Notes: generated by a model not told the origin, from the sequence alone. DNA of 54,891 nucleotides from Candidatus Altimarinota bacterium (GCA_012031035.1 JAAUUT010000021.1:1-54891); one strand, 5' to 3'; numbered from the stretch's first letter, positions 8,864-18,353 are shown. A program made the numbers and translations.

Positions 8864-9755
8864 AGTCTTCTTGAGAGAGAATCCCGCGTAACTGTTCGAT
8901 TGAAGCCAAAGTTTGCCGATAGGCATCCATCTTCCCTTGTGCTTTGAAATATCGCAAGGCAGTTTTGAGATCGGCGATCGCTGCTTGCTTAAGTCCGATT
9001 TGGTGACGCAGCCTACCTCGATTGAGATAAGCTTCGGCATACTGGGGATTCTGTTGGATCGCTTGGGTGAAATCGGCGATCGCTGCCCGAAGATTGCCAC
9101 TTCTATGATAAGCGCAAGCGCGATTGTAGTAAGCTCGGTCGTTATTACTGTCTAAACGAATCCCTTGAGTTAAGTCAGCAATGGCGACGGGGAGATTATC
9201 TAGAAACAAATGGACTAAACCGCGATCGCTGTAAATCAATGCCTGTTGAGATTGGGGAATCGTCCGTCTTGACGCTAACGCTCGCTCGTAATCGATTAGA
9301 GCTAGTTGGTAGTCTTGTCGAGCTAAATGAACTAATCCTCGATTGTAATAAGCTTTGTAGTCGTCAGCGTCCCGTTTGATGACTTCTTGATACTGCTCTA
9401 AGGCTGCCCGATCGTTCCCCATTCTATAATAAGCCAGTCCCCGGTTTAAATAAGCTTCTGTGTTATCGGGATTCAGTCTCAAAGCTTCTTTACAGTCCGA
9501 CTCAGCCGCTCGCTCGTTTTCTAATTGTAGGTAGACTAAACACCGATTGCTATAAGCTGCTGCCTTGCTATCATCCCGCTCGATCGCCTGAGTAAAATCT
9601 AACAAGGCTTGCTGGTAATTTTGCTTTTTTATATTCTCTATTCCCTGAAGAAACGGATTATCCTCTGACATCGCTTTGGCAGGTTGCACCGCAGAAAATA
9701 GTAAGATCGCCACCATAAGGGTGAAACTAAGCAGTATTTTTACTAAGCCTTTCAC
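8841..9755 (-). CDS. Secreted TPR-repeat protein
   Basis: 304 residues from a GTG start with a signal peptide (hydrophobic core LLSFTLMVAILLFSA, cleavage likely after AKA near residue 28). About seven tetratricopeptide repeats of the form AYYNRG.....G....A..D..QAI fill residues 35-285. TPR arrays bind partner proteins, here outside the inner membrane. It is convergent with cysS (23-bp overlap) and has its own 160-bp upstream gap. No direct zinc link is visible. Confidence 0.88.
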   Translation of the reverse strand: MKGLVKILLSFTLMVAILLFSAVQPAKAMSEDNPFLQGIENIKKQNYQQALLDFTQAIERDDSKAAAYSNRCLVYLQLENERAAESDCKEALRLNPDNTEAYLNRGLAYYRMGNDRAALEQYQEVIKRDADDYKAYYNRGLVHLARQDYQLALIDYERALASRRTIPQSQQALIYSDRGLVHLFLDNLPVAIADLTQGIRLDSNNDRAYYNRACAYHRSGNLRAAIADFTQAIQQNPQYAEAYLNRGRLRHQIGLKQAAIADLKTALRYFKAQGKMDAYRQTLASIEQLRGILSQEDFIATVDL

Positions 9756-9916
9756 AAGAACAAGAGTACTATAATTTCAATCGAGCTATTTGTTTAGCAT
9801 AAAAAGAATAATTTTTTTGTCAAAAGACCAGTTGTCAAATTCATGAAAACAAGAGATTTTCAGGGAAATTAATCAATTGTGCTTTCTCATTGTTTTCAAG
9901 AGGAATCGATACACAG

Positions 9917-10780
9917 TTATGGATAAAGATGTTTGTTAACTTTTAACCCATTGACTAAATGCTCGTTAACAATTTGTCTAGCAACATCTGGCGTGACGCG
10001 AGTATACCAAGTTCGATCTCCTGAATAGAAAACGACAGCCCCTAACTTACACACTTCCAAACAACCTGCACTCATAACAGTAACATCTATACCAGCTTCA
10101 TCAACTGCCTGTTGTAAAGCTTCGTAAATGGGTTTCCAGTTGCGTGAGGGATAACAGCGACTAGAACGACAGACGGAAATATAGGGACGCTTGAGGGGGT
10201 TACAGTTAAAAGGAATGGGACGAATTCCTAACACATAAATTTCACGTAATTCTTCATACAAACTCAGTTTATCTAAGCGAGGTTTTCTCTCTGGCAATAA
10301 GTCTTCATCTTCACCCAAAAACGGGTTGGGCAGAAATAAATTCATCATTTTTTCTCCTATCCCATTCCAAAACTGAATTCCCCAACTACGAGCTTGACCA
10401 TTTTCATTCAATCTACGGTAAAATGCTGCTCGATGGATAGCTCGCTGTTGCCGCAGTTCGGGTGGTGTTTTACAAAGCGGCCCGCCTAAGTGTTCTTCGA
10501 TACAAAGATGGAGATGCCATGCTTCGGTTGCAACTGTTAAATAACCATCGTAAAGAATACAAATTTTTGGAGGTTGAGTAAGTTCTAACTCCAGTACGCT
10601 ACCTTCAACCACATGACCAATTTGCGTATCCTGCCAGCGTTCCTGAAATAAAGTGTATAGCAAAGGGCCGATAACATCGATCGCGCAAGGAAAATCCTCA
10701 TACTCAATGCTTTGATTTGCATAAAGTGGTTCGATTGTCCGACAATTAAGCGGAGTAACCCAGCAAGAAAATTTACTCAT
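9917..10780 (-). CDS. (2Fe-2S) ferredoxin-like domain protein
   Basis: 287 residues from the ATG at 10780 (a TTG one codon upstream is less likely). The C-terminal ~90 residues look like a thioredoxin-like [2Fe-2S] ferredoxin: CRSSRCYPSRNWK near residue 200 and GCLEVCKLGAVVFY near residue 240 give four cysteines. The N-terminal ~170 residues form a separate, unrecognised domain with several Cys, His and Trp. It is followed upstream, nine bases away, by the membrane-protein gene at 10793, so the two are an operon. Function is unknown; cluster binding is inferred. Confidence 0.7.
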   Translation of the reverse strand: MSKFSCWVTPLNCRTIEPLYANQSIEYEDFPCAIDVIGPLLYTLFQERWQDTQIGHVVEGSVLELELTQPPKICILYDGYLTVATEAWHLHLCIEEHLGGPLCKTPPELRQQRAIHRAAFYRRLNENGQARSWGIQFWNGIGEKMMNLFLPNPFLGEDEDLLPERKPRLDKLSLYEELREIYVLGIRPIPFNCNPLKRPYISVCRSSRCYPSRNWKPIYEALQQAVDEAGIDVTVMSAGCLEVCKLGAVVFYSGDRTWYTRVTPDVARQIVNEHLVNGLKVNKHLYP

Positions 10781-10792
10781 CAATATTATCTT

Positions 10793-11392
10793 TTAGCTTC
10801 TAGAAGTTTGCGAATATTTTCTGGGCATACTCAGCCAAGCTATTAATCTGTGAACGAGAGAAAGAGCGATTGCCCAACTGGCATCTTTAACAAAAATTCT
10901 CCAAAGAATTGCCTCGGTTAAACCATGTCTCCCCGATAGCTCGATCGCCAGTATGACGCTACCTTGAAACAGGATATATCCTGAAACTAAAGCTAGTCCT
11001 AACCACAACAGATGACCTTTCCAATCTTTGTGGCTAAATCGAGGTCGAATCGTGCTGACAAGGCATACTGCTAGCGTTCCTGCACCCATCAGCAATCCCC
11101 AAGCGAAAGATTCAAAAGTTTGAGGATATTGACGTATTGTGTAACCGTATAACTGATTGACGAACCAGATTACTATAGCAGTTGCGATCGCGCGCTCGCG
11201 TTTCAAAGTGCTTCCCGATACTACAGCCAATCCTACTAAAGGTGCGTGGGGATCAACAATGCTGCTAGCACTTCCCGCAGCAACAAGTAAGAATTGCCAG
11301 AGACGATTGCGAGAGAGGTTTTCCCAAACAACTAACCAATAATTCGCTCGATTTTGGTTCAATGTTTGGTTGTCTGCATTGGTGTAACTCAT
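10793..11392 (-). CDS. Multi-pass membrane protein of unknown function
   Basis: 199 residues with about five hydrophobic segments (about 33-50, 60-80, 95-115, 130-155, 165-185) and a charged linker RPRFSHKDWKGH. I do not recognise the family. It is nine bases upstream of the ferredoxin-like gene, so the two are probably co-transcribed. Since it lies inside a metal-homeostasis cluster, a transporter subunit is possible but not shown by any motif I can name. Confidence 0.65.
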   Translation of the reverse strand: MSYTNADNQTLNQNRANYWLVVWENLSRNRLWQFLLVAAGSASSIVDPHAPLVGLAVVSGSTLKRERAIATAIVIWFVNQLYGYTIRQYPQTFESFAWGLLMGAGTLAVCLVSTIRPRFSHKDWKGHLLWLGLALVSGYILFQGSVILAIELSGRHGLTEAILWRIFVKDASWAIALSLVHRLIAWLSMPRKYSQTSRS

Positions 11393-11599
11393 ACAGCTTA
11401 AATTGGTTATTGCCCATACAATCTATCTTCGGCGATCGCAACAGTTTGGAGAAAAGTTTTTTGTCCAAAATACATCGTAATTTACAAAGATTGCGATCGC
11501 ACTAAATTTTCGCATCAATTCAACGAATCGTTGACTAATCGGTTGTCTGGATATGAACTCTAGAAAATGAGAGATTTATGTGGGCGAACGAAAGATATC

Positions 11600-12454
11600 C
11601 TATAGTTTAGACCAATCTTCTGGAAGCATATTGGCTTGTATGACAAATCCTCCTTTCCCGTCGGGCGTAAGTACGTATGCCATACCTTGAGGATCGGGAT
11701 AGATACCCGTAGCCGCTTCAAAAATATCGTCATGACCGACTATGACAGTATTTTTCCCGCTTGGAGGCACTGTTGTCAGTAATGGAGTCACATTGGTTTT
11801 CATTTGTTGAACTTGCTCTTCGGTGTATTCCTCGAAAGGCAAGAAGTTAAGTTTCGCATTTTTCTTATGTTTGCCGAAAGCTAGGTCTGCGGTCTTCCAA
11901 GCTCGACAATATTCGCTAGTAATGACTTCATCTACGGGGATTTTTTTCGCAGTGAATGCCGCACCGATATCTTTAGCCTGTTTGATGCCAACATCGTTTA
12001 GTTTTCGTTGGGTTTCGCAATCATCAAGCTTCATCTTCGGGTCTGCTTGGTCAGCGTAATCTTTATCGGTTTGAGGGTGACGAATATATTGATATATCCC
12101 TTGGGTAATTAAAGTATGTCCCTTACGCACCTCCAATGTGGGCGACCAGTTGTTACCAAGATCGCGATGAGAACGCCAAAATAACCACACAGCGATCGCA
12201 AAAATAGCAACGCCCAAACAATTTACCCAAAGTGATGGTTCATAATCCGCAATGCTCAACCAAGGAGAAAGAACGTAGATTAAAGGCAGAATCAGCATAC
12301 CAGCAAATACCAAGAAAAGTAGTATTTTTTCCTGCACTGTTTTGCGATCGACAGCGATTTCGTTGTTTTTATTTTCTCTGTGATATGGTGTACGAATGAC
12401 AAAACAAGCTGTTAAACCAATTATGAAAAGTATTTTTAGGATCGACGTGTCCAT
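11600..12454 (-). CDS. Chimeric protein: isoprenylcysteine methyltransferase N-terminus joined to a histidine phosphatase
   Basis: 285 residues from the ATG at 12454, with AGGTG just upstream. Residues ~1-125 are an ICMT/PEMT-type membrane methyltransferase: three hydrophobic segments, then LGNNWSPTLEVRKGHTLITQG and YQYIRHP. From the RHP motif the protein is instead a histidine phosphatase: RHPQTDKDYADQADPKMKLD, then SEYCRAWKTADLAFG and VIVGHDDIFEAATG. The methyltransferase C-terminus and the phosphatase signal peptide are both missing. A deletion between two neighbouring genes through the shared RHP codons (12074-12082) explains this. Catalytic Arg-His and the second His of the phosphatase are kept, so that domain could still fold, now membrane-tethered. 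Confidence 0.8.
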   Translation of the reverse strand: MDTSILKILFIIGLTACFVIRTPYHRENKNNEIAVDRKTVQEKILLFLVFAGMLILPLIYVLSPWLSIADYEPSLWVNCLGVAIFAIAVWLFWRSHRDLGNNWSPTLEVRKGHTLITQGIYQYIRHPQTDKDYADQADPKMKLDDCETQRKLNDVGIKQAKDIGAAFTAKKIPVDEVITSEYCRAWKTADLAFGKHKKNAKLNFLPFEEYTEEQVQQMKTNVTPLLTTVPPSGKNTVIVGHDDIFEAATGIYPDPQGMAYVLTPDGKGGFVIQANMLPEDWSKL

Positions 12455-12606
12455 AATTTCACCTCGCTCGCTTTGACGCAAAATATCAACGATAGTAGTT
12501 CTAGACTAGCAAATAAATAGGAAAGATTCTCAATAAATCTCGATCGAATCCTTAAGGTTAGAGTCGAACTTTCCCGAACGCAAATTAAAGCTAATGTTGA
12601 TAGCTT

Positions 12607-13725
12607 CTAGCAAACACAATCATTCTCACAACAAGAAAGATCCTCAAGAAATAAACCTGCTTGGCGATAAGCTTCGAGGACAGATGTATTGATAGCGAGA
12701 CGTTGCGCGATCGCATTAGCTACCACGGCAAATCGTTGGCGAAATTTATAAATAAAACAGAAAATGACATTGCCATGACGGACTTGAGAACCCACTAAAA
12801 ATAGTCCTGGCGAAATAGTCGATTCATCTTTATCCGTTAAGAGAGCATATCCGTTAGAGAAATCGAATAGATCGGCAATTAAACCCAGACTTCCCGTAAA
12901 ACCCGTGCCTAAAATAGGCACAGTTGGACTTATCCAACGATCGCTTTTGCTTTGGATCGCATAACCTTTTTTAACTCGCTTAACTTCTTCGACTGCAACA
13001 TCATGAATTAATTCGATCCGCCCCGTTTTATATAAAAATTCTAATCGTTGTAGCGTATAAGGAGAAAGAGAAATACTCGGATCTGGATCGGTAGAAAGCC
13101 ATTTGCTAGCGCGATCGATGACACGAACTTTTTTTCCTAAAAGAGATAAGTTAATCGCCGCATCGATGCCGCTTTCGTAACCGCCAATAATGTAAAACTC
13201 ATCTCCTTCAAGTTGTTTCCAAGATTGCACCTGAGAGTTATGAAGGCATAATTGAGCGCCAGGAAAAGGATTGCGATTGGGATATTGAAACTCTCCTGCT
13301 GCCCAAATGACAAATCGACTTTGAATTTCTCCTTCTGAAGTCGTAATAATAAATCCTCGCTCTTGAGGTAAAGATTTTAGGTTTTTAACCTCTATTTCGG
13401 TACGAATGGGTAATTGAAAATGTTCGGCAATGGTTTGTAAATAGAAAGCATATTCTTTACCCGTCAAATGCTCTCGTTGAACCATCAAAGCGGGAGAGGA
13501 TTTTAAAGTAATTGCATTGAGGTCGAGCAATCCAAATCCGTGACTGGGAAAAGAAGGTGTAATGAAACACATTTCAGCCGGCCAGTTGAGGAAGGAAGCA
13601 CCCACGCGATCGCGTTCTAAAATGACGTAGTTTGTGATTCCCAAGTCTCGCAGAACAACGCCACATCCAATTCCCGCCGCCCCTGCACCAACGATAACGA
13701 CATCTAATGTTTCAAAAGTTTTCAT
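12607..13725 (-). CDS. CzcO-like FAD/NAD(P)-binding oxidoreductase with a cysteine-rich tail
   Basis: 372 residues. The FAD dinucleotide-binding fold is at the N-terminus (VVIVGAGAAGIGCGV), and a second Rossmann motif FYIIGGYESGIDAA lies near residue 180, as in the flavin monooxygenase/CzcO group. The C-terminus ends CCENDCVC, four cysteines in eight residues, suggestive of metal or thiol chemistry. The start is 24 bp downstream of the ccmM-like stop, so it is probably the second gene of that Zur-type operon. Substrate is unknown. Confidence 0.8.
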   Translation of the reverse strand: MKTFETLDVVIVGAGAAGIGCGVVLRDLGITNYVILERDRVGASFLNWPAEMCFITPSFPSHGFGLLDLNAITLKSSPALMVQREHLTGKEYAFYLQTIAEHFQLPIRTEIEVKNLKSLPQERGFIITTSEGEIQSRFVIWAAGEFQYPNRNPFPGAQLCLHNSQVQSWKQLEGDEFYIIGGYESGIDAAINLSLLGKKVRVIDRASKWLSTDPDPSISLSPYTLQRLEFLYKTGRIELIHDVAVEEVKRVKKGYAIQSKSDRWISPTVPILGTGFTGSLGLIADLFDFSNGYALLTDKDESTISPGLFLVGSQVRHGNVIFCFIYKFRQRFAVVANAIAQRLAINTSVLEAYRQAGLFLEDLSCCENDCVC

Positions 13726-13749
13726 AATTGAAAAATTTTTGGTCGATAC

Positions 13750-14700
13750 TTAATCTTGTGGGGATTGAACCACTAAAGCACTGCCGCGCTGCCGCGTTAT
13801 CGGTTTAATGCTAAACAAACGTATATATTGGTAAGGATGCTCCTGTAGAAGCTGTTCTAAGGTAGCGATCGCCTCTACCTCATCGCTGGTTCTAATCGTT
13901 GCACAATCCAACCAGGAATTTGCCCGAAATCGCCGTGAATCTGCCCGTTCGACCCCGATGTATAAGCCACGGCTCATTATCTTGCGAACCCAGTCTAATG
14001 CTTCAGAATTCAAGCGCGTCGATCGCGGATGACCATCACGAGATCCATTCTGCTGCAACAGGTTTGAATGTCCGTTCGGTTCGTTGCGAATAACAGCAAT
14101 GCAGATATCATCTTCAGCGCACAGATAGCCCTGACGTAGTTTTTGATTGATGCTAACTACGTGACGGGCAAAACTTGAGTCGGCTGTCTGGACATTAGGT
14201 AAGCGATCGGCTTGCTGCTGATGGGTAATCGCGGAGCCAGATGCTACATATTTACCCGCCGGGATTTCCACATTCTCGATCAACACATGAGACATGACGA
14301 TACAACCATCTCCCACACGAGCATTGAATACCGTCGAGCGGAAGCCAATAAAGCAGCCATTTCCTATGTAAGCTGGGCCGTGAATCAGCGCCATGTGAGT
14401 AATCGAGGCATTATCACTAATCCACACCGAGTAAGGATTTCCATCATCCCCTGTGATTCGACCTTGCTCTAAGCCATGAATTACCGCACCATCCTGAATA
14501 TTTACATTATCTCCAATGTGAAATGGCATCCCTTCATCGGCTCGAATTGAGACCCCCGGAGCGATATGAACCTGTGCGCCAATTCTCACATCGCCAATTA
14601 CGTTGGTGAGGGGATGGATATAGACGCTGGGATCGATTGTCGGCTCGATCAGTTTTTGCGACCAGGGCGTGGGCGGAGCGGGGATACTATGGATGTTCAT
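13750..14700 (-). CDS. CcmM-like gamma-carbonic anhydrase with one RuBisCO small-subunit-like domain
   Basis: 316 residues. Residues ~1-200 are a left-handed beta-helix gamma-carbonic anhydrase of the CcmM type: [47 protein letters not shown] and [15 protein letters not shown], with zinc-site histidines in the expected places. The pair of cysteines in [15 protein letters not shown] matches the CcmM disulfide region. Residues ~228-312 form a single SSUL domain ([19 protein letters not shown]). Carboxysomal CcmM normally has three or more SSULs, so this is a short paralogue. A Zur-type box lies 8 bp before the start, suggesting expression during zinc shortage. Confidence 0.88.
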   Translation of the reverse strand: MNIHSIPAPPTPWSQKLIEPTIDPSVYIHPLTNVIGDVRIGAQVHIAPGVSIRADEGMPFHIGDNVNIQDGAVIHGLEQGRITGDDGNPYSVWISDNASITHMALIHGPAYIGNGCFIGFRSTVFNARVGDGCIVMSHVLIENVEIPAGKYVASGSAITHQQQADRLPNVQTADSSFARHVVSINQKLRQGYLCAEDDICIAVIRNEPNGHSNLLQQNGSRDGHPRSTRLNSEALDWVRKIMSRGLYIGVERADSRRFRANSWLDCATIRTSDEVEAIATLEQLLQEHPYQYIRLFSIKPITRQRGSALVVQSPQD

Positions 14701-14707
14701 GTTTTTA

Positions 14708-14722
14708 TAATAATGATTATCA
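14708..14722. promoter_or_regulatory. Zur-type operator before the ccmM-like gene
   Basis: TAATAATGATTATCA matches 13 of 14 arm positions of TGATAATnATTATCA and lies 8-22 bp upstream of the - strand start at 14700. This would put the carbonic anhydrase and the flavoprotein behind it under zinc control. Confidence 0.75.
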
Positions 14723-14788
14723 TTCTAATAATACTCAGAAAGGATTAGTCTAGGAAAGTACATTTGCCTTTACTTAAGCCAATGAAAT

Positions 14789-16429
14789 TTAAGCGAGAAA
14801 AAACCAACTACCCCAAGCCAGAAGTAGAGCAAAAGCGATCGCGGCAGTTACTTGTTGACACAGCAATTTGAATGCAAAACGCCAAGATACCTCGCGGGAA
14901 ATCATTAAAAGCGTAACGAGGCAAGGAAGCAGTACGCCTGCCAAATAAACTCCCGTTAAAATTTGGGAAGGACTCAGACGATCGAGGGTATCGGGTTCGG
15001 CCAAAAGTAAAATGCCATCCTTGCGAATGGAGGCTAACACTACAGGCAAAGCAGCTTCGGAGGGAAGGCGAAAGAGTCCCATAACTGGACTGAGGACGCT
15101 AGATAAAGCATTGAGAATGCCTATCCAATCCAATAAAGAAGCGATTAGAGTAATAAGAATGAAGATAGGGATAGCATTGAAAAAGAATTGAGATAAGGTA
15201 CTGCGTGCCTCGCGCCAGATGGCATTCAGACGAGGAACTTCTAAAAAACTTCGTCCTTCAATGACTAAAGCGTTGAAAGGCGATCGCGCTTGTTTGGGTG
15301 TTGTCAGTCGAGCGTATATTAGTGTCGTAACCGTCAGATAAAGTAGATAGGGAATGACGAGAAAAGGCATTTCTGCCGCCGCAAACACTCCTAAAGTCGC
15401 CCCAAATTGGTAAGAACAAGCAGAACCAAAAGCGATTGCCCCGATACAAGTCCCTCGCGAACAACTCGAACAGGCACGGGTGCTAATAACAGCAGGAACG
15501 TTGCAACCGAAACCCATAATAACTCGAATCAAATCCCGTCCGCTCAGACCAAAAGGACGGATTAATGGGTGTATGGCAGCAGTAATGCGATCGAGCAATC
15601 CACTAGCTTTGTAAGCACCTAAAAACAAGGCATAGAGAACGACGGTAGGAACTGCCCAAACAAATAATAATGGCCCCATCGTAACAATGCCATAACGACC
15701 GACCAAAATATCTGATAAAGGCGAGGAAAGTTGACTTCTGAATTCGACTGAAGGTTTCACCCATCCTTGAACCAAAGGATCGATCCATTCGGCAAAAGTA
15801 TTAGCACTCCCAACGGCGAGAATTGCGGGAAATAACAGCAAGACTATGGCAAAAAGAAATCCCCAGTAGGGGTGTTCTAAAAGAGTGGGTGAAGGTTCGA
15901 TGCGCCAACCGACTTTTTCTAAGATCGCATCTTGGGTAAAGGGTTGAGGGTTGTCGATCGCTTCTAAGATTCCAATCCGCTCTAACGTTCCCAGCTTGCG
16001 AGCATCTACGGGAACGAACGCTAACCCCAAAAGAACCTTAAGACGTTCTAACGCCTCTGTTGCCCGTTCTGTTGAAACTTTATCCCAAAACGTCACAACG
16101 ACAGCACCTTGCTTTCCCCGTACCAACGGTAGCAGATCGGCTAAATCGTCATCAAGATGAGTTGCTTGGACGACTAGCAAAACGCGATCGCTTGCTTGCA
16201 GTCGTTTGAGTACTGATGCCGTCGTCTGAGTGTCAGAAAAGCGTAAAATTCCTGGCGTATCGACGAAAATATGCTCTCCATCTCGATAGGTTTCACAAGA
16301 AACCGTTGTGCCGCGAAAGTTTGAGCTATAGGCAGATTTATGGGTAAGAGAAGCAATCAATTGAGATTTACCGACGCTCTCTTTACCAACAACGACAATG
16401 CACGTTTGAGCAGAAAGGGAAGAAACCAT
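14789..16429 (-). CDS. FeoB-like membrane transporter with a divergent GTPase domain
   Basis: 546 residues, shorter than classic FeoB (about 770). The N-terminal G domain has VVVGKESVGKSQLIASL and the G3 motif VDTPG, but the usual NKxD is replaced by TFWDK, so nucleotide specificity may be altered. The membrane part has the FeoB Gate signatures GLSGRDLIRVIMGFGCNVPA and later SEAALPVVLASIRKDG. Five cysteines cluster in RACSSCSRGTC and the residues after it. It follows the PEP-CTERM gene by ~58 bp and may share its Zur-type operator. Fe(II) is the usual FeoB cargo; another divalent metal is possible here. Confidence 0.82.
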   Translation of the reverse strand: MVSSLSAQTCIVVVGKESVGKSQLIASLTHKSAYSSNFRGTTVSCETYRDGEHIFVDTPGILRFSDTQTTASVLKRLQASDRVLLVVQATHLDDDLADLLPLVRGKQGAVVVTFWDKVSTERATEALERLKVLLGLAFVPVDARKLGTLERIGILEAIDNPQPFTQDAILEKVGWRIEPSPTLLEHPYWGFLFAIVLLLFPAILAVGSANTFAEWIDPLVQGWVKPSVEFRSQLSSPLSDILVGRYGIVTMGPLLFVWAVPTVVLYALFLGAYKASGLLDRITAAIHPLIRPFGLSGRDLIRVIMGFGCNVPAVISTRACSSCSRGTCIGAIAFGSACSYQFGATLGVFAAAEMPFLVIPYLLYLTVTTLIYARLTTPKQARSPFNALVIEGRSFLEVPRLNAIWREARSTLSQFFFNAIPIFILITLIASLLDWIGILNALSSVLSPVMGLFRLPSEAALPVVLASIRKDGILLLAEPDTLDRLSPSQILTGVYLAGVLLPCLVTLLMISREVSWRFAFKLLCQQVTAAIAFALLLAWGSWFFLA

Positions 16430-16487
16430 CGGAAATTAGGCGGATAACTATTGACTTTTTAATAATTATGTGGTAAAAACGCGATCG

Positions 16488-17444
16488 CTAAACTTTCTGC
16501 TTGCGCGTCGCTAAAGCACCAACACTTAAGATACCGATGGTTAATCCCAATGCTGAAGTTGGTTCGGGAACGGGAACCGAATTAATGACACCAACTGCTT
16601 CTAAGTCAAAACCGCCAGAACCGGGGATGGGAGTAATCCAAGGATCGTAGATGGGATTGCCAGAAGCGTCTAGAAAAGAACCATTGCCAGGGATGTCTAC
16701 AATGCGGACATAGTTAACGCGATCGAGATCCAGCAAACCGCTAGTGACTAGAGGCGCATCTTGTAAATCGTCTAAGTTAAAAGGCGTTCCCCAAGAACTA
16801 GCGATGAACTCGTCATCAGATACAACAATGCCGTTGTTGACGTGCTTGCCCGCCAAGTTATAAATATTTGTTGCATCGAGATTTCCAAATGGATCGACTG
16901 GTGTAGGTGTCAGGGAAGTACTGGGAAAACGGGCAAAATTTATCCCATCGGTGGAGACTTCTACATAAGCGAGTTCGCCAAAAAGACTGCCATTGGAGGC
17001 AAAACCAAATCCATTTTCAAAAACTGCCAAGTCAGCACCAGTACCATTGCGTATTGGTGAAGCGAAGGTTAAAGTAATTTCACCAGGCGAGACACCAGCA
17101 GCAATCTGTCCGGCATTCAGTTCCCCTAAAGAAGCAATATCGTCAAACGTACCCGTGACAGAACCGAGGGTTTTCTCTGGAGTCTGCCACTGTTCTAGAA
17201 CCCCTAGCGCTGGTTGATAATTTTGGAAACCCGTCGCCCAACTCGTAAAAATAGGATTAACCTTGTTATTGGGCGTAACTCTACCCAAACCATCTATCCC
17301 AATAAATCCTGGAATCCCAGAATCGATTTTTCCCGGATCGAAGGTGGAACCCGAAAATGTCCCAGCTACAGCTTGCCCTGGGATTAGATTTGCTATCCCC
17401 AAACTGAGGGCAAGCAATATAAGCTTATTGTTCATGATGGTCAT
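16488..17444 (-). CDS. PEP-CTERM sorted surface protein
   Basis: 318 residues (start may be the ATG at 17435). Signal peptide [20 protein letters not shown], an extracellular body rich in Gly, Asp and Asn, and a C-terminal sorting signal [20 protein letters not shown] followed by a hydrophobic stretch and RKQK. The body has acidic segments ([17 protein letters not shown]) of the kind seen in secreted cell-surface proteins. It has a Zur-type box 13 bp upstream, so it may be a surface or secreted part of the zinc response. Ligand unknown. Confidence 0.88.
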   Translation of the reverse strand: MTIMNNKLILLALSLGIANLIPGQAVAGTFSGSTFDPGKIDSGIPGFIGIDGLGRVTPNNKVNPIFTSWATGFQNYQPALGVLEQWQTPEKTLGSVTGTFDDIASLGELNAGQIAAGVSPGEITLTFASPIRNGTGADLAVFENGFGFASNGSLFGELAYVEVSTDGINFARFPSTSLTPTPVDPFGNLDATNIYNLAGKHVNNGIVVSDDEFIASSWGTPFNLDDLQDAPLVTSGLLDLDRVNYVRIVDIPGNGSFLDASGNPIYDPWITPIPGSGGFDLEAVGVINSVPVPEPTSALGLTIGILSVGALATRKQKV

Positions 17445-17456
17445 AGATTTACAAAA

Positions 17457-17471
17457 TGATAATCATTCTCA
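17457..17471. promoter_or_regulatory. Zur-type operator before the PEP-CTERM / FeoB-like pair
   Basis: TGATAATCATTCTCA matches 13 of 14 arm positions of TGATAATnATTATCA. It sits 13-27 bp before the start of the - strand PEP-CTERM gene. Confidence 0.7.
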
Positions 17472-17563
17472 TAAAAATTATACTAGCTCCCGACGATTTA
17501 GAGATCGATCTTACATTTTTGGCTGCGATCGCTATTGGTACGACACAATAAATAGATTGCGGG

Positions 17564-17688
17564 TTAGAGTTTAGTTTTTTGACCGCGCGATCGCACGACA
17601 ATAGCCTGACGGTAAGGACGACGGATAATTCCTTTTTTCTCGAAATCATTAAGCAATCTTGTTACCGTGACTCTAGTTGTACCAACAA
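17564..17688 (-). pseudogene. C-terminal HTH fragment of a Crp/NtcA-type regulator, cut by a group II intron
   Basis: The - strand reading frame from the intron edge to the TAA at 17564-17566 gives VGTTRVTVTRLLNDFEKKG and about 20 further residues. This is the recognition helix and wing of a Crp/Fnr-family regulator (NtcA has GSTRVTVTRLLGDL at this place). The rest of the protein is not recognisable on the far side of the intron, so this is a remnant. It is too short to appear as a normal gene call. Confidence 0.7.
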
Positions 17689-18353
17689 GTGCGATTCGTT
17701 CAGTCTAAACCGAGAAATCGGAGGACGACTGACATTGGTAAGAGTAACCTTATGAGGTTAAGAAGCACTTAAATCCTCTACCAATGATAACTTCATAACC
17801 TTGTAGGTGATTGGAAGTACCCTAGAAACCAAAAGTCCTACCCTCCAGACGCAGGAGCGAAAGCCAATTCCCCTAGGTAGAGACTAGCCATCAATCCTTG
17901 AAGCGGGAATTAAAGCGGAAACAGCGACCAGAAGCCTAATCTAGTCAACCGTGAGCAAGTTCTTATGGATAACGAAAGTGAAGTCATTGTCTGAATTACC
18001 GTCATAACAAAAGCAGTGAAACCAGGCTGACACACTGCCAGACTCAAAAGGGCAATAGTCAGGGTGGTGTAGGGATTTGTATCAGTACATCAAGCGTTAC
18101 CCGAAAACTCGGTAAAGAGATGACATCCTAACAGAACAAACCAAAGGTTATGAGGAACGAAGTAACTCACCCATTTACTCTCAAGGTAGGTCGATACCAA
18201 GAGCAGTCAGCTAAGACGCAAAACTCTGATTAATTTCAGGTAATGGGCGGGAAAGATTGAGTCAGAAGCCAAAGCCTCGCAATAATCACGAGGATATGCA
18301 GACGGACTCACGGAGAAACGGAATGTAAAGTTACGAGTAGCAATTCACAAGTT

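Noticed and set aside
9818..9860. Repeated TTGTCAAA motifs upstream of the TPR gene, like transposon-end sites
   Set aside because: Only two loose copies and no second end or transposase nearby.
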